64,000 nucleotides of DNA from Brugia malayi (lineage: Eukaryota > Nematoda > Chromadorea > Rhabditida > Onchocercidae): NCBI RefSeq assembly GCF_000002995.4, contig NW_025062479.1, positions 21,448,721 to 21,512,720 of the forward strand, in the 5' to 3' direction. A model generated the notes under the pieces. That model saw only the letters and a program-made list of their open reading frames with translations. It did no database searches and was not told the DNA's origin. Positions 12,201-23,525 of this stretch are shown here, one piece after another (within the stretch, counting starts at the first letter, position 1; every line of letters starts with the position of its first letter). The translations under genes and the position numbers were made by a program.

Positions 12201-15200
12201 ATCACATACTTTAATGACAAAAAATGAAACAAAGATACCCAAGATAATGATATCCCAGATTAAAAAATAGAATTTGATCAAGCTTTATGGGAACCACTGC
12301 AAGTGAACAAATCTCTCCTCACTACTCGTTCTATATATACGACTTTACTTTACAATGTACTGCAACCTAATAACTAAAATTAATATATCATCACGTTTTG
12401 AAATCCAACCTTGGTAGCATCAAGTTGCCATCGACTAGAATAAGTTAGACGAGTGTTGTTATCTTGAAGCACTGATTATTTGGATTAAGGATGAGGAAGA
12501 TAGAAATATAAGTTAGAAACAAGACAAAAGCCGTAAATCAGTTTGAAGGAGCAAACAAGAGGCCGCCGCTGCCGCTATCGAACCGAGAGCAGACCGATCT
12601 CTTTTCGACACAAGCCATAGGACAAACCATCATAGAATACCTCTCCTCCTATCAGACTTCTATTTCTTCGCCATCTTCCTCTAACCCCTCTGCTCGGTCC
12701 TATCTAGAAAGCTTCTCTAGTTCCCAATCTTTCGCACTTTAATCTTATTTTTTTTTAAATACACCTTAATTTTGTGCAGGAGCCAAGTAAGTATGATCAC
12801 CTATGTCCGTGCGAATATATTCAAATTCAGACTTCACATCTCCCAAAATTCAAAAGATCGAAACAACAGCAACCATACTAATTTGATGATGAAAAGTTTC
12901 CAAATTCGAAAGGACATTCTCATATTTATTTCCGCCTCTACATTAAAAAAATGAGATGATTTCAAGAATGGTTCATTGCTGTCTACGGAGCGAACGAAGA
13001 TCTCGAACTACGACATTCTAAATCGAAAATAACAAAGACTGTGTTAGATCTCAAAAATTCTCGAACAAGCAAATTAATTGAGTTTTCGAATTTGGGAAAA
13101 AAAAAAACAATAACAGTACTCAGCAATTTTCAATAGTTTTAAATTTCAAATAAAAAATACGTGCAGGAATAAATATTAGAGTGTCACCGTCATTTTTATA
13201 AAAGTAAAGACAAATAGAAGCAGCAAATAATAATTACTGTGGGATTATATATCATATAGCGTGGCTAACAACTCCATTTCGATTTTTCCTTCCCTTTAAG
13301 TAAGCATTTGGCATTCGCCTGCTATAACGGATGTTACTGATTTTTCCTCCTCTATTTGCCAAAAGTTCAAGAAATACCTCATTTCTTACTTTTATCCGAA
13401 TTTAAATATTTTATTCTTTTTCTTTTATTAAATTTGCGTTTGCACAAAATATCTATTGCTTAATATTTCCACAATCATTAATAAAAGTTGCTTTGCTAAC
13501 AAAAAAAAAACTGATTTGGAATATTTCAGATGAATTATAGAAATTTCATCTTTTCAAATAATCCGTTAAACTTGAGCATACAGTAAATAAAACTAACAAG
13601 CGCGCGCTGCTCAGAATAATTCAGAATCTTGGATATTAAGAAATTGCGAAACCCCAGCATCAATAAAACATACATAAACAAAGAAATAACATATCAAGTA
13701 AAAAGTTAAGTGATGGTAAAAAACAATGCTCATCTTTCAAAATTTACTCATTACTTTTTCTTATTTCTCACACCACCGATCAATCCAAACTAAAGTGCAC
13801 AAACCTAATAAAAAATATAAATATTAAACAGTAAAGGATTACTTTTTCAGTGAGTATTTCAACCATGCGAATTTTTAATACGTCCTATTTTATGCTGAAC
13901 GTTTTCTTCAGACCAACTATTAATTATTCATCCAATCTCTCGGCTGGTTGTTATTGACTGAAATTAAAGACAAAATCAAAGTACTTATCAAAGTACACGA
14001 GAGAAACTGACGAATAAGAGAAACATAAAAAATTATTTTGAATGCATAAGCCCATTCCATTTATTAGTTTATTGAATAGATGCCAGGAAGAGACTCCACG
14101 ATTGACAGGTTGCAATTAAAATTTCCTGCTAAATAGGACTGACTAATTTCAGGTTCCAGTCATTCCGATATAAAATAAGTGGTTTTTGAAAAGCTAACAT
14201 TGAAGTTCAACTGTTGCTAGACCGACTGTTCAAGCTTCATCTTGCTATGTAAGCTTGAAACCTCGTTCATTAATTGTCTGAAAAATAGCAAGGTCAATAC
14301 AGTTACCACTTTCATATTCATATGGAACGGTTTATTATCTCATCATATCACTCTCACAAAATCTGTTATAAAAAAATACTAATTTATGAATAAAAATGGA
14401 AGTTCTCTTTCTCTTCTCTGTCACTTTTTCCCTTTCTCATTTCACTCTGATTTATTTTCATTGAAGGTATTGACCGATGGAAGAAAGACAAAGGACCTCA
14501 TGAATAAGCTAAGGTACCGCTATTATAATTAACCAATAAATAATTTGACACTTTTCGCTCTTTCATATAAACATAAAAATAAAAAATCGAGGAAAAGAAA
14601 CCCTGCGCATTTCCTTGTGGCAAAAAAAATTGATTTCATCTTCAGGGATGTGCAATATTTCATATGGAAAGGAATAGTGTTGCAGCCTTAGACTAATTTA
14701 GTTATTTTATTTTTAAAATGTATTTGATTATTTATGAGATAAACCTCAACAATCTACCGACATCTAAAGCTGATCTTTGGTCCCTCAATCACAATACAAC
14801 AAGTTAGCATCTCTATTCATCTCTGAGGAAAGTTAATAGCATCGTAAATTAAAAAAGATGCTGCATTTAACTACTATCCTTCGACTATTTATATAAATCA
14901 GTAACATTAGATAATCAAACAAATAGCAGCCAAATATTACTAAATTAAAATTCTTCCTCTAACTTCACTTCCACTTAAAAATTTAAGACAGAAAGTTGAA
15001 GCCATCACTCATCCATATTTCCAATTTTAGAAAAGATTGCAACAAGGCGACAAAAACGTTGGTGACAAAAACCTCTTCAGATGCGGTCCGTGAAATCTAA
15101 TCTATGAAAATAGAACATACAACCAGCCAAGTGTTATTGTTATTATTCTTTCATTTTCATCTACATTCTGTTTTATTTCATTCTTTGATATGCTTTTCAA

Positions 15201-16697
15201 AGAAGGTATTTAAATTTAAATTTTCCAAAATTTGGTTTGAAATTGATTAGTAGCACTAACTTATTACATATATATAGCATACATAAAAGCATACTCATTT
15301 CGTTGCTAATATTAGTACTTTGTAGGAGCTATACAGGAAAGGAATGACTCTTATTGGATATTATAAACATAAGATTTCTTTTTCTCCCTCTCTCTCTTTT
15401 TCTCTCTGGAAATTTCTTCATCATTACTTTATTTTTATGGCCCGTGTAAATTCATTTCAAAATTTACAATGAGAGCAGAAAAGGAAAATTCATTAGTATT
15501 TTGACAATTAAGAATATTTAGTTAATTAGTTGATATGATTTGTTTTCAACTTATTGAACAGATAGATTCTTTTGCCTTTTAATTGTACAGTGATATGTAA
15601 AAACAATCCAATTTCATTAGTTTCATGGAAAACTTATAATGTAAAACGGGAAAGTAATTTAAGAAGTTTCACTTAATTGTTGTCTTATATCATTCGAAAT
15701 TATTTGTTTCATGTTTCTTTCTTTTTTCAAATATTCATATTGATATTTCTTTTTTTTTTTGTAAACTAATTTGTTTATGTCAATCCAGTGTTAACAGTCA
15801 TTCTTCTTATTTTAACAAAGTTTATTACATGGAAGCTATGGCTTGTAAGATATTTTATAATGGCAAATAGTGATAGCAAATGTTGCTAATTATATTGTTT
15901 GGTGACAAGAATGAAGTAAGTTAGGGGACAATGAATTTCAAAGTATTGTCTAAGAAGATGGAATGAACTTGAATGCGTCATTTACATGCAATTGTTGTTT
16001 AATTTGTTTCTATAATTTTCATTTTAATGGAAAATATGGCATGAAGCAGCAGCAATAGCAGCAGCTGTACAATATCCCAGGAGGGGTGTCGAGATTTTGA
16101 CCAATTGCGCCGACCTTTATGTTTTGCCGGTCATCGTGTCCTCGATTCACCACTCCCTTCATGCATATGTCTTGATAATAAATCATTGCCTGTGAGAGCT
16201 AATTGACCTCTAAAGTTGTGTCTTCTCGTCTTAATGCGACAATAAATGACAGATGTTTACAGCACGTTATCACCACAATCACCGCTACTCTCTCATTCAT
16301 CAGGTTTTTGCCAGCTCCATTTTACCAAATCGTTATTTTCTTTCATATCCGTTTTGAATCAATGAATCATAAATGAATTAATACTGTTCAATTGAATAAT
16401 TCTTGAAAATTCTCGTCAATTTTGGAGAAAAAAATAAAATAAAAAAAAGAAAAAAAAGGAGGTCGATTTAAGTGCAAATAAGGAAAGTAGAGATAGAAGT
16501 AGAAAAAATTTAATCCTTTTGAACTTATGCATGAACAACGTCTAGCTTTCAATTATTTTATCAAACTGATGTATTTATGATAATCAGAAATGCTTTAAAA
16601 TTGTAAGAAAGATGAATATCGATTGTAAATATTAAACTGATGTGAAATGTGTCGAGAATAATTATGAAAAGTAATTATTACTTCAAAAAACGATCGC

Positions 16698-16725
16698 TTT
16701 TTTTTTTTTTTTTTTTTTTTTTTTT
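16698..16725. repeat. Long poly(T) tract
   Basis: About 28 consecutive T. It is among the longest of many A or T homopolymers in the window; another of similar length lies at about 61873-61899. Low-complexity sequence with no feature beside it. Confidence 0.85.
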
Positions 16726-18351
16726 GAACTCTTCACAAGATCTAAAGCATGAGAGAAGCTTCTTGCAAACAAAAATGAATGGAAAGATAACAACTGAAGG
16801 GTTAAGAGAGGACACGTCAATTGAATGAAATTTGAAAAGACGATGATGATTTACGAGGAAGAAACGAGAAAGCTATTCCTTCATTCCTCGTTCATTCATC
16901 CATCCAAATAAGATTTCTACAAAGCTAATCATAAGCATCATTTGTCTTAACTAAGCAAAAAAAAAAAAAGAGCATAAGAGACAAGTTGTCCCGAAATTTC
17001 TCTGAAAAATTAAAGAAAAAAAAGAATGAGACAAAAAATAATTCTTTACAAATGTGCAAAAAAAAGAAAGAAAGAAACAATTTTTAGTGATTTTTTTTTT
17101 TACTTAATAAAATACTAAAAGTTGTTTAATTTAGTAAACAGTTACAAAAGCGAATGGAAAGAATCACTTGAAAACTAATGATTAAATATCAATTTTTGAT
17201 ACTTTAACATTCGATAATTTTGACCAATTTAAAATTTTTAATTTTTAGAATTCAATACTGTCGGGAATACATTTAGGAAAAATTTCCTATCATTATAGAT
17301 AGTACAACTTTTTATTTTCTAAATTTATAAAAAAGAAAAATTGCTAGTAAAATATTAAACCTATTTAATTTTTGAATTTATTTTTTTCTTTTATTATATT
17401 TTTCAAAAATTTTCCAAATATGTTTGCTAAAAAATATTTCATGTAATTAATTATATTGCCTTTAACATTTTTTAAGATTATTACTTTAGATAGTTCAAAT
17501 AATATTTCATTGTAATCTTTGATAATTTGGTTTTTTAGAGTAAAAGGTATACATTGATAAAAATTCTTGAAATTTGCAAAGAAACTGCTTGATGACATCA
17601 TCTAATATACATTACTTTTTCCTAAACGAATATTCCAACATGTCATACATTCTTTTACAAGTGCAATTTCATTAGTTTAAAATTGTCAAATTGTTTTATC
17701 TAGCGAAATTTCAGATGATAACATCATTATAAATTGATCTTGAAGAAAAAAAAAAAAAAACCATAGACATACTATTTATTATGGACTATTGAATTGAACT
17801 TGTATTTTATCATCCACAAATTATCATTATTTATCATTTTTTTTTTTAAATATAAAACATTCGGGTGTTATCAATTGATTTAGCATTATCAGCAAAATAT
17901 ATAAAATTGGTCGCATTTATTACTTATGAAGCACCAACGAAATATTAAACGTAAATTTTGTTTTATTTTATTCTTTGTAGAACGCAGCAAACTAGTAAAA
18001 TTAAATATAACTTTGCTAGAATATTAGAAATGCTAATTTCAGAATAATTTTGAAAATAGTTATCATTGTGTTTGTCTTTTGTTTGACCAATTCTTTAAAT
18101 ATTTTATATGCACCATTTCTTTTTTTGTTTCGAATTAAAAATTTAAAAAAAGAAAAAAAAAGAGATTATCTTGTAGTTTCATGAATAAATAACAATAAAT
18201 TATTATGACGCAATAACAACACTGATTTTTCAAACAAAACAAAAATGTTATTTAAGAGCATTTGTGGAAGTAAGTCAATATGGCAGTTTGAGATGAATGA
18301 TTATTACCTTTATTAACAATGACACATTAAATTAGTAAAATAATTCCTTCA

Positions 18352-21164
18352 TTAATTTATTTGTGATTGCTTTTGTGATTCACTGCTGCTACCATTTTTG
18401 AATTTCGCTGTTAGAAATATCTTTAAACTTCGCAGTTCATCCCTTAGATTAAAGGTGAAATATCCATAAACGTAGGCGTTGAATGAGCTATTTATTGTTG
18501 CAAACATATACAAAATTTTTGATAACATTGATGGTATTGTAATATTCTTTCGCGATCGACCGGTCTAAAATTTAAGCAAATTCACAATATAATTAATATA
18601 CAATACAATAAATATAAATTATATTAGTAGCTAGCTAATAATCTTTTAAAATATTGTTAGATATAGAGAAAGAGAGGTATATTTTAAATTAAAATCTAAT
18701 TTCTTTTTTGATTTTTCCCTGTATCCGTTCACGAGATTATGTTCTTTTTATTTTTTAGTTATTTATTTTTCTGGGGTGAATAATCTATATACATTTCTGA
18801 GAAGAAGAAAGTAATACTTAAATTTTCATACAGACTTATAATATTATAAATGATTACCTTATAATCGATATCAATGAAATGCAATGTAGCAGCTGCATAA
18901 TACGGTGTCCAACAAAGTAAAAAGAAGAAAACTATACTCCATGTCATCCGTACTATTTTTATTTTTGCTTTTCGAAATTTTGGTATATGTGGTTTACTCA
19001 TTATCATTCCACCAATATTGTTTCCTTTTCTTTCTAATCTATCTGAATTTCTCATTCTTTATTATTCTTATGCATTTAAGGAAAAAGTTCGATTTTGATA
19101 AAAAAAAAAATTGAAATTATTTAATTGTATTAATGCATATTTTGTTGGTAAAAAATAAATAAATTCAAATTTAGAAAAGCTTAAAAATGATCTAATTAAG
19201 GTGGATTTTTTTTTTTCTTTTTTAATTGAAATAGATTATTTATTTGTACATACATCGTATTTTCAGCCTGTAATGTATTTGACTGTAGCAATAAATAATA
19301 ACACATAATGGTATGAAATAAATGTATAAGGCGGTAAATATTGTGTAAATTAAAACGTAGCGTGAATCGAGAAGGCCAACGTAGTCTCGAGCTACACATT
19401 GCGTTAATAGTTCGTTGCAGGGATGTGACGCTACCGTAAATATGCCAATCTGAAAGATGTCATCCAATATTCAGAGAACAGATGCGCAAATGAATGACGT
19501 TTCAGGATGATTAATTAATTAATTAATTAATAATAAATAATGGCAATAATAATAGTAAACAATGATAATAATAAATAATGAATGATGACAATAATCAATA
19601 AGTGATAGTAAAACAGAAACAGTCAACAGAAATGAAAATAATAACTAATAATGATTGGTAGTAATTAATAACGATAAAAATGTAAATAATATTGATAATA
19701 TTTGCTGCATTAGATTTTATGATCGGAAATACTTATGATCGATCAGTGGTATAGTCATTATTCAAATATTACATTCTTAATTATCTCTTATAATATTGCC
19801 AATTAAAGTTTTTCACTTCCTTTATCTTTTCTACTTTCTCTCTGCTACATTAAATTTAGAATTGAACAAAGATATGTCAAATTCAGGTACATTTCTATTT
19901 CATCTTCATAATTAAAAGGAAAAACAAAAAAAAAAAAAAAAAAAAAAGGTCACAAAAAAAGTTACATAGGAAAAGAATTTTGGCTCCGAAATGAAATTTT
20001 AAATTTGAACCAAAAACTTATTGGAAATTACCTGAGGTAAACTATCAATAAAGGCGCTAATCCATGCAAAAATTAGCATAATTTTATTTCGTTTAATACC
20101 ATTGATCACTGAAAAAGGCTTACAAACAGAAAGCCAACGATCGATACACATACAAACGACAACTGCCGATGATAGTGACACACCGAAAATGTCGAAAAAT
20201 CGGGTCGTCTAGAAATAATATTTTCTTTTTTTCATAAAATATTTAATTGAAAGAAGAATCATCTTATCACTTGATGATAACAAGCACTAAAAGAATATTT
20301 ATGTATGTGTGTGCACACTTATGGATATTATCAGAATTTGACAAATGTTTTTATCGTTTTGTCATTTCAGAATGGCTTAAATGACTTGTACATTCTTATT
20401 TGCCGGCCTAATATGATGTTTTGGTTGATTTATTTTTGTTCAATTTTCATTACTTATATTATTCAGCATTTCTAACGAAGAAATTATTAGATTTTTTGCT
20501 TCAACGAAGACAGTAAAAAAAGAAAGGAATTTTTTCCTTTAAAAAAAAAAAAAAAAATTCCTCATTATTAATTCGTTTTTTTTTTTTTTTTCAGGATTTC
20601 AATTCAAATTCCATTATATTCTTCAAATTATCGTTTTTTAAAAAAAAAAAAAAAAAAAGAAATCAAAAGAAAAAACCACAAAATCTTATTCATTCTATCA
20701 GATTTTGTTATGGAACTAAAATTTATGAATTTTTTTTTTTTTTTAGTTCATCATAAATGCACATCGAATCATTTTTTATTAGAAGAAAATTATATTTTTA
20801 TAGCAGAAATAAAAAAAAATCTTTGAATTTTTTTCAAATGGAAATGAATATTTCATTATCTTTTCCCTCTCAAATATCATAATAATTAATAAAATATCAA
20901 TTTCACATTAATTAAACTTACTTTGCATAATATATTGCCACCATACCAATACTTTGTGATGGAATGTATAATTTGTTTAGGTAAATATTCAAATGTTACA
21001 ATCAAATCAGCGATATTCATATGTAACAATAAGATTATCACTCGATGTGTGTGATTTGTGCGTAAATTACGATAAATAATGAGAAACATTCCAACATTAC
21101 CAATTGCAGCAAAACAGAATAGTACAACGTGGCAGATAATCTGAAACTGATCCATGGGTAACAT
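18352..21164 (-). CDS. Class A GPCR, GnRH/AKH-receptor-like, 5 exons
   Basis: Neuropeptide-receptor-like seven-transmembrane protein, modelled at 337 aa. Exons: 21164-20922, 20208-20032, 19449-19254, 19042-18858, 18564-18352; phases close. Visible landmarks are GNVGMFLIIYRNLR (TM1), LLHMNIADLIVTF (TM2), the conserved Cys in GGNILCK, RFFDIFGVSLSSAVVVCMC followed by IDRW (TM3, a DRY variant), a second Cys pair in the ECL2 region (HPCNELLTQC), FFFLLCWTPYY (TM6) and NSSFNAYVYGYF (TM7). The FF-x-x-FG-x-x-LSS pattern and the SLPQ end of TM4 resemble AKH/GnRH receptors (nematode gnrr genes); oxytocin/vasopressin-like receptors are the main alternative. The TM7 NPxxY proline is replaced by Ala. With ATG at 21164 only about eight residues precede TM1, which is short, so an upstream exon may be missing. 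A minus-strand AATAAA (plus-strand 18309-18314) lies about 40 bases past the stop. Confidence 0.8.
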
Positions 21165-21941
21165 ATGGGTAAATTACTTTAACAATAGGTAAATTCGGCA
21201 AAAAAAAGAAAAAAAAAAAAGATAGTAATGATAGGAACAATTTGATTTGTCTATTAAATTATTTCAAAAACTAAACAATATCAATGTTTTTTAGAGAAAT
21301 AGATTAATTGAACAAAGGAAATTTTTCATTATAAAATTATAAAATTTCAAAATTTCAAAAAAATTTCACATTGCAAAACAAACCAATGCAAAAGCATTTC
21401 GATCAATTTGAATTTGCGTGGTATAATTTGTACAAATCATATCATATCATATCAAATTCTCATTGTTACCATATATTGATTTCACTTTGAACAGAAATTT
21501 CAAATAAATTGAAATCATTCCAGGATAGATTAAATTAATAGAATTGCACTTAGTTTATGTGATATCATCTGACGCGCATTTTATGAATAGCAAAATTTAA
21601 TCTTAAAATCAGTAAGCATATGCAATATAATTCGTTTTCAACAAGACATCAAAAGTCGAAAATGATCAATTCAAAGAGATTTATAAAGATCAAACGATTC
21701 TCTTTAACTCTCTTAGCACTCTTCCATCATTATCACTTGTATCTTAAATTTACATAAGTACTCTTCAACTCATCTTAAAGCTAATATTTCAGCTTTGATA
21801 ATCATTTTCATTGTACTAAAATTCTGATCAAAATCTGTAAAAGTTAAACTGTAGATTCAGATTAGCTATGACTAACGCATAATGAGTGTTTCAAATAGTA
21901 AATGCCAAAAATGAATCAGCTAGCTAATTTGGCGCAAATGA

Positions 21942-22016
<75 letters not shown>
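21942..22016. repeat. (ATT)25 microsatellite
   Basis: Twenty-five uninterrupted ATT units, with a shorter ATT run about 60 bases further right. It lies about 0.8 kb upstream of the GPCR start. Confidence 0.97.
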
Positions 22017-22772
22017 TCATAATGACGAGATGCTAGAGCTTTGCAATGGATCAGTGAAATATAGTATAGTAGATTATTATTATTATTTTCTTAAAATCAT
22101 TAAAAAAAAGATTAAATTTAAGCTGTTTTGAAAGAGCTGTAAAAATGAATTGAAAAATTCGAAAGATTTGAAAAAGAATTGAAAAAGTGTGTAAATATGC
22201 ATGCAATTATCGCCTATTTCTAATGGTAGTAATAAAGGAAGCTAAGTAAGAAGGAACCGTTCCAAATGAAACCGGTTTATATGGTATACTGTTATATTCC
22301 GGTTGCATTTCAATAATTGATAAATTAGAAAAAGAAACGAGCAACCATATGAATTTTCCGATCAATTTTCTTTTAATTAGGTAAACCGCCAGGGAAGGTC
22401 TGAAAGCTTAAAACATATTTTAGCATTACAATTATCTTTTATTTTAGCCTAAATGACTAATAAATAAAATAGTTTTACGTTTTTCAACTCGACTTTTTTG
22501 TACTTTGTTCCCTCTAAAGAAGAAAAAAAAATGATAAAAACATAAGTGAGCAACAAAAAGGTCGAACTTTTCAGTAAGTTATAAGTTAAAAATTCATCAT
22601 TTAAATGTTAATTGTCCATATATGTTTGAAAAAAAAAGAGAGAGAAAGAAAGTGAAATAAGGAATCAATAAATCTTTAAAAAACAATAACCTTTGTCTGT
22701 TATGCAAATATTATTAACTTTGAAAATTTTTGAATTTGTATTTCTGGGCAAAACTCAGAAATTAGTTAATTA

Positions 22773-22983
22773 TCAATCAAATGCCAAGAAAACATTTTTG
22801 TAACTTTTCAAAATATTTTGGCTGGTAATTTTACATTCAGATTCTGAAATATTTAAATGAGACATTTCATTATGTATGGTATCAGATAGTATGAAAATGT
22901 GATCAGGACTGATTCCGGATTGACTGTTTCTGTATCCGGATTGATTATTTCTGCATGGTTCTTCTTGCCATACCATAATCTCT
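22773..22983 (-). other. Candidate 5' coding exon (possible GPCR N-terminus)
   Basis: Minus-strand open frame that starts at an ATG five bases after a TTGCAG acceptor, a typical trans-splice context. It encodes a hydrophilic peptide with two N-glycosylation sequons (NQS, NIS) and a repeated QSG motif, as expected for a receptor ectodomain. A possible donor (GTAAAA) follows the SESE codons, but its phase 1 does not fit the only good acceptor before TM1 of the downstream GPCR (phase 0). An unseen middle exon would be needed. It may be chance. Confidence 0.25.
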
Positions 22984-23289
22984 GCAATTTTTTTTTTCTA
23001 TTATATCATAGATCATAAAACAAAGAAGGCAAAATGGAAGTAAGCATTCTCGGGGAGTACCGAGACGAATATGAGGCAACGATATAACAAAGTAAATAAG
23101 TAAATTTAAAAATAAATAAAGTATAATAAAAGTGATAAATGGATTAACAACTGATTACGAGAAAAAAAAGAAAAATTTCTGGGCTTTAATTAAATGAACT
23201 GAACATTATTAATGAAATGAGCGGTAGGTTTTGTGAGAGAAATCGCCTTGTTTAATACTGCCATTTCTTGTGATTGACTCTTGGCCTTT

Positions 23290-23525
23290 CGGCTTTTGGA
23301 AAGACCAGGCTTTTTTCTGTCGCTGCTTTTGGAAACATTAAGCTTTTTTCTTCTCTATCTCTGCTTTTGAAAAGACCAGGCTTTTTTCTATCCCTGCTCT
23401 CGGAAAGACCAGGCTTTTTTCTATTCCTACTCTCGGAAAGACCAGGCTTTTTTCTATTCCTACTCTCGGAAAGACCAGGCTTTTTTCTATTCCTACTCTC
23501 GGAAAGACCAGGCTTTTTTCCATTT
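23290..23525. repeat. 33-bp minisatellite, about seven copies
   Basis: Tandem copies of a 33-base unit. The four right-hand copies (from 23401) are nearly identical and the three left-hand ones are degenerate. The core is GGAAAGACCAGGCTTTTTTC followed by a C/T-rich part. Because 33 is a multiple of three, the repeat is open on both strands: about 92 codons on plus (repeat peptide RPGFFLFLLSE) and 73 on minus (KSLVFPRVGIE). No start context, splice sites or homology support translation. Confidence 0.9.

Larger units (their letters stand above)
7267..18351. other. Long gene-poor spacer, 11 kb
   Basis: No convincing multi-exon gene was found on either strand. The stretch is very AT-rich with many A and T runs. 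Local exceptions are an acidic short ORF near 8359-8553, a 9-bp inverted repeat at 7620-7649, less AT-rich patches at about 12540-12720 and 16050-16330, and a T-tract repeat at about 9160-9245. It lies 5' of the bar-1-like gene and 3' of the GPCR gene, so it may hold bar-1 leader exons and enhancers. That is inference from position only. Confidence 0.5.

Noticed and set aside
23290..23525. CRISPR-like array
   Set aside because: The units are contiguous with no unique spacers, in a eukaryotic genome; this is a minisatellite.
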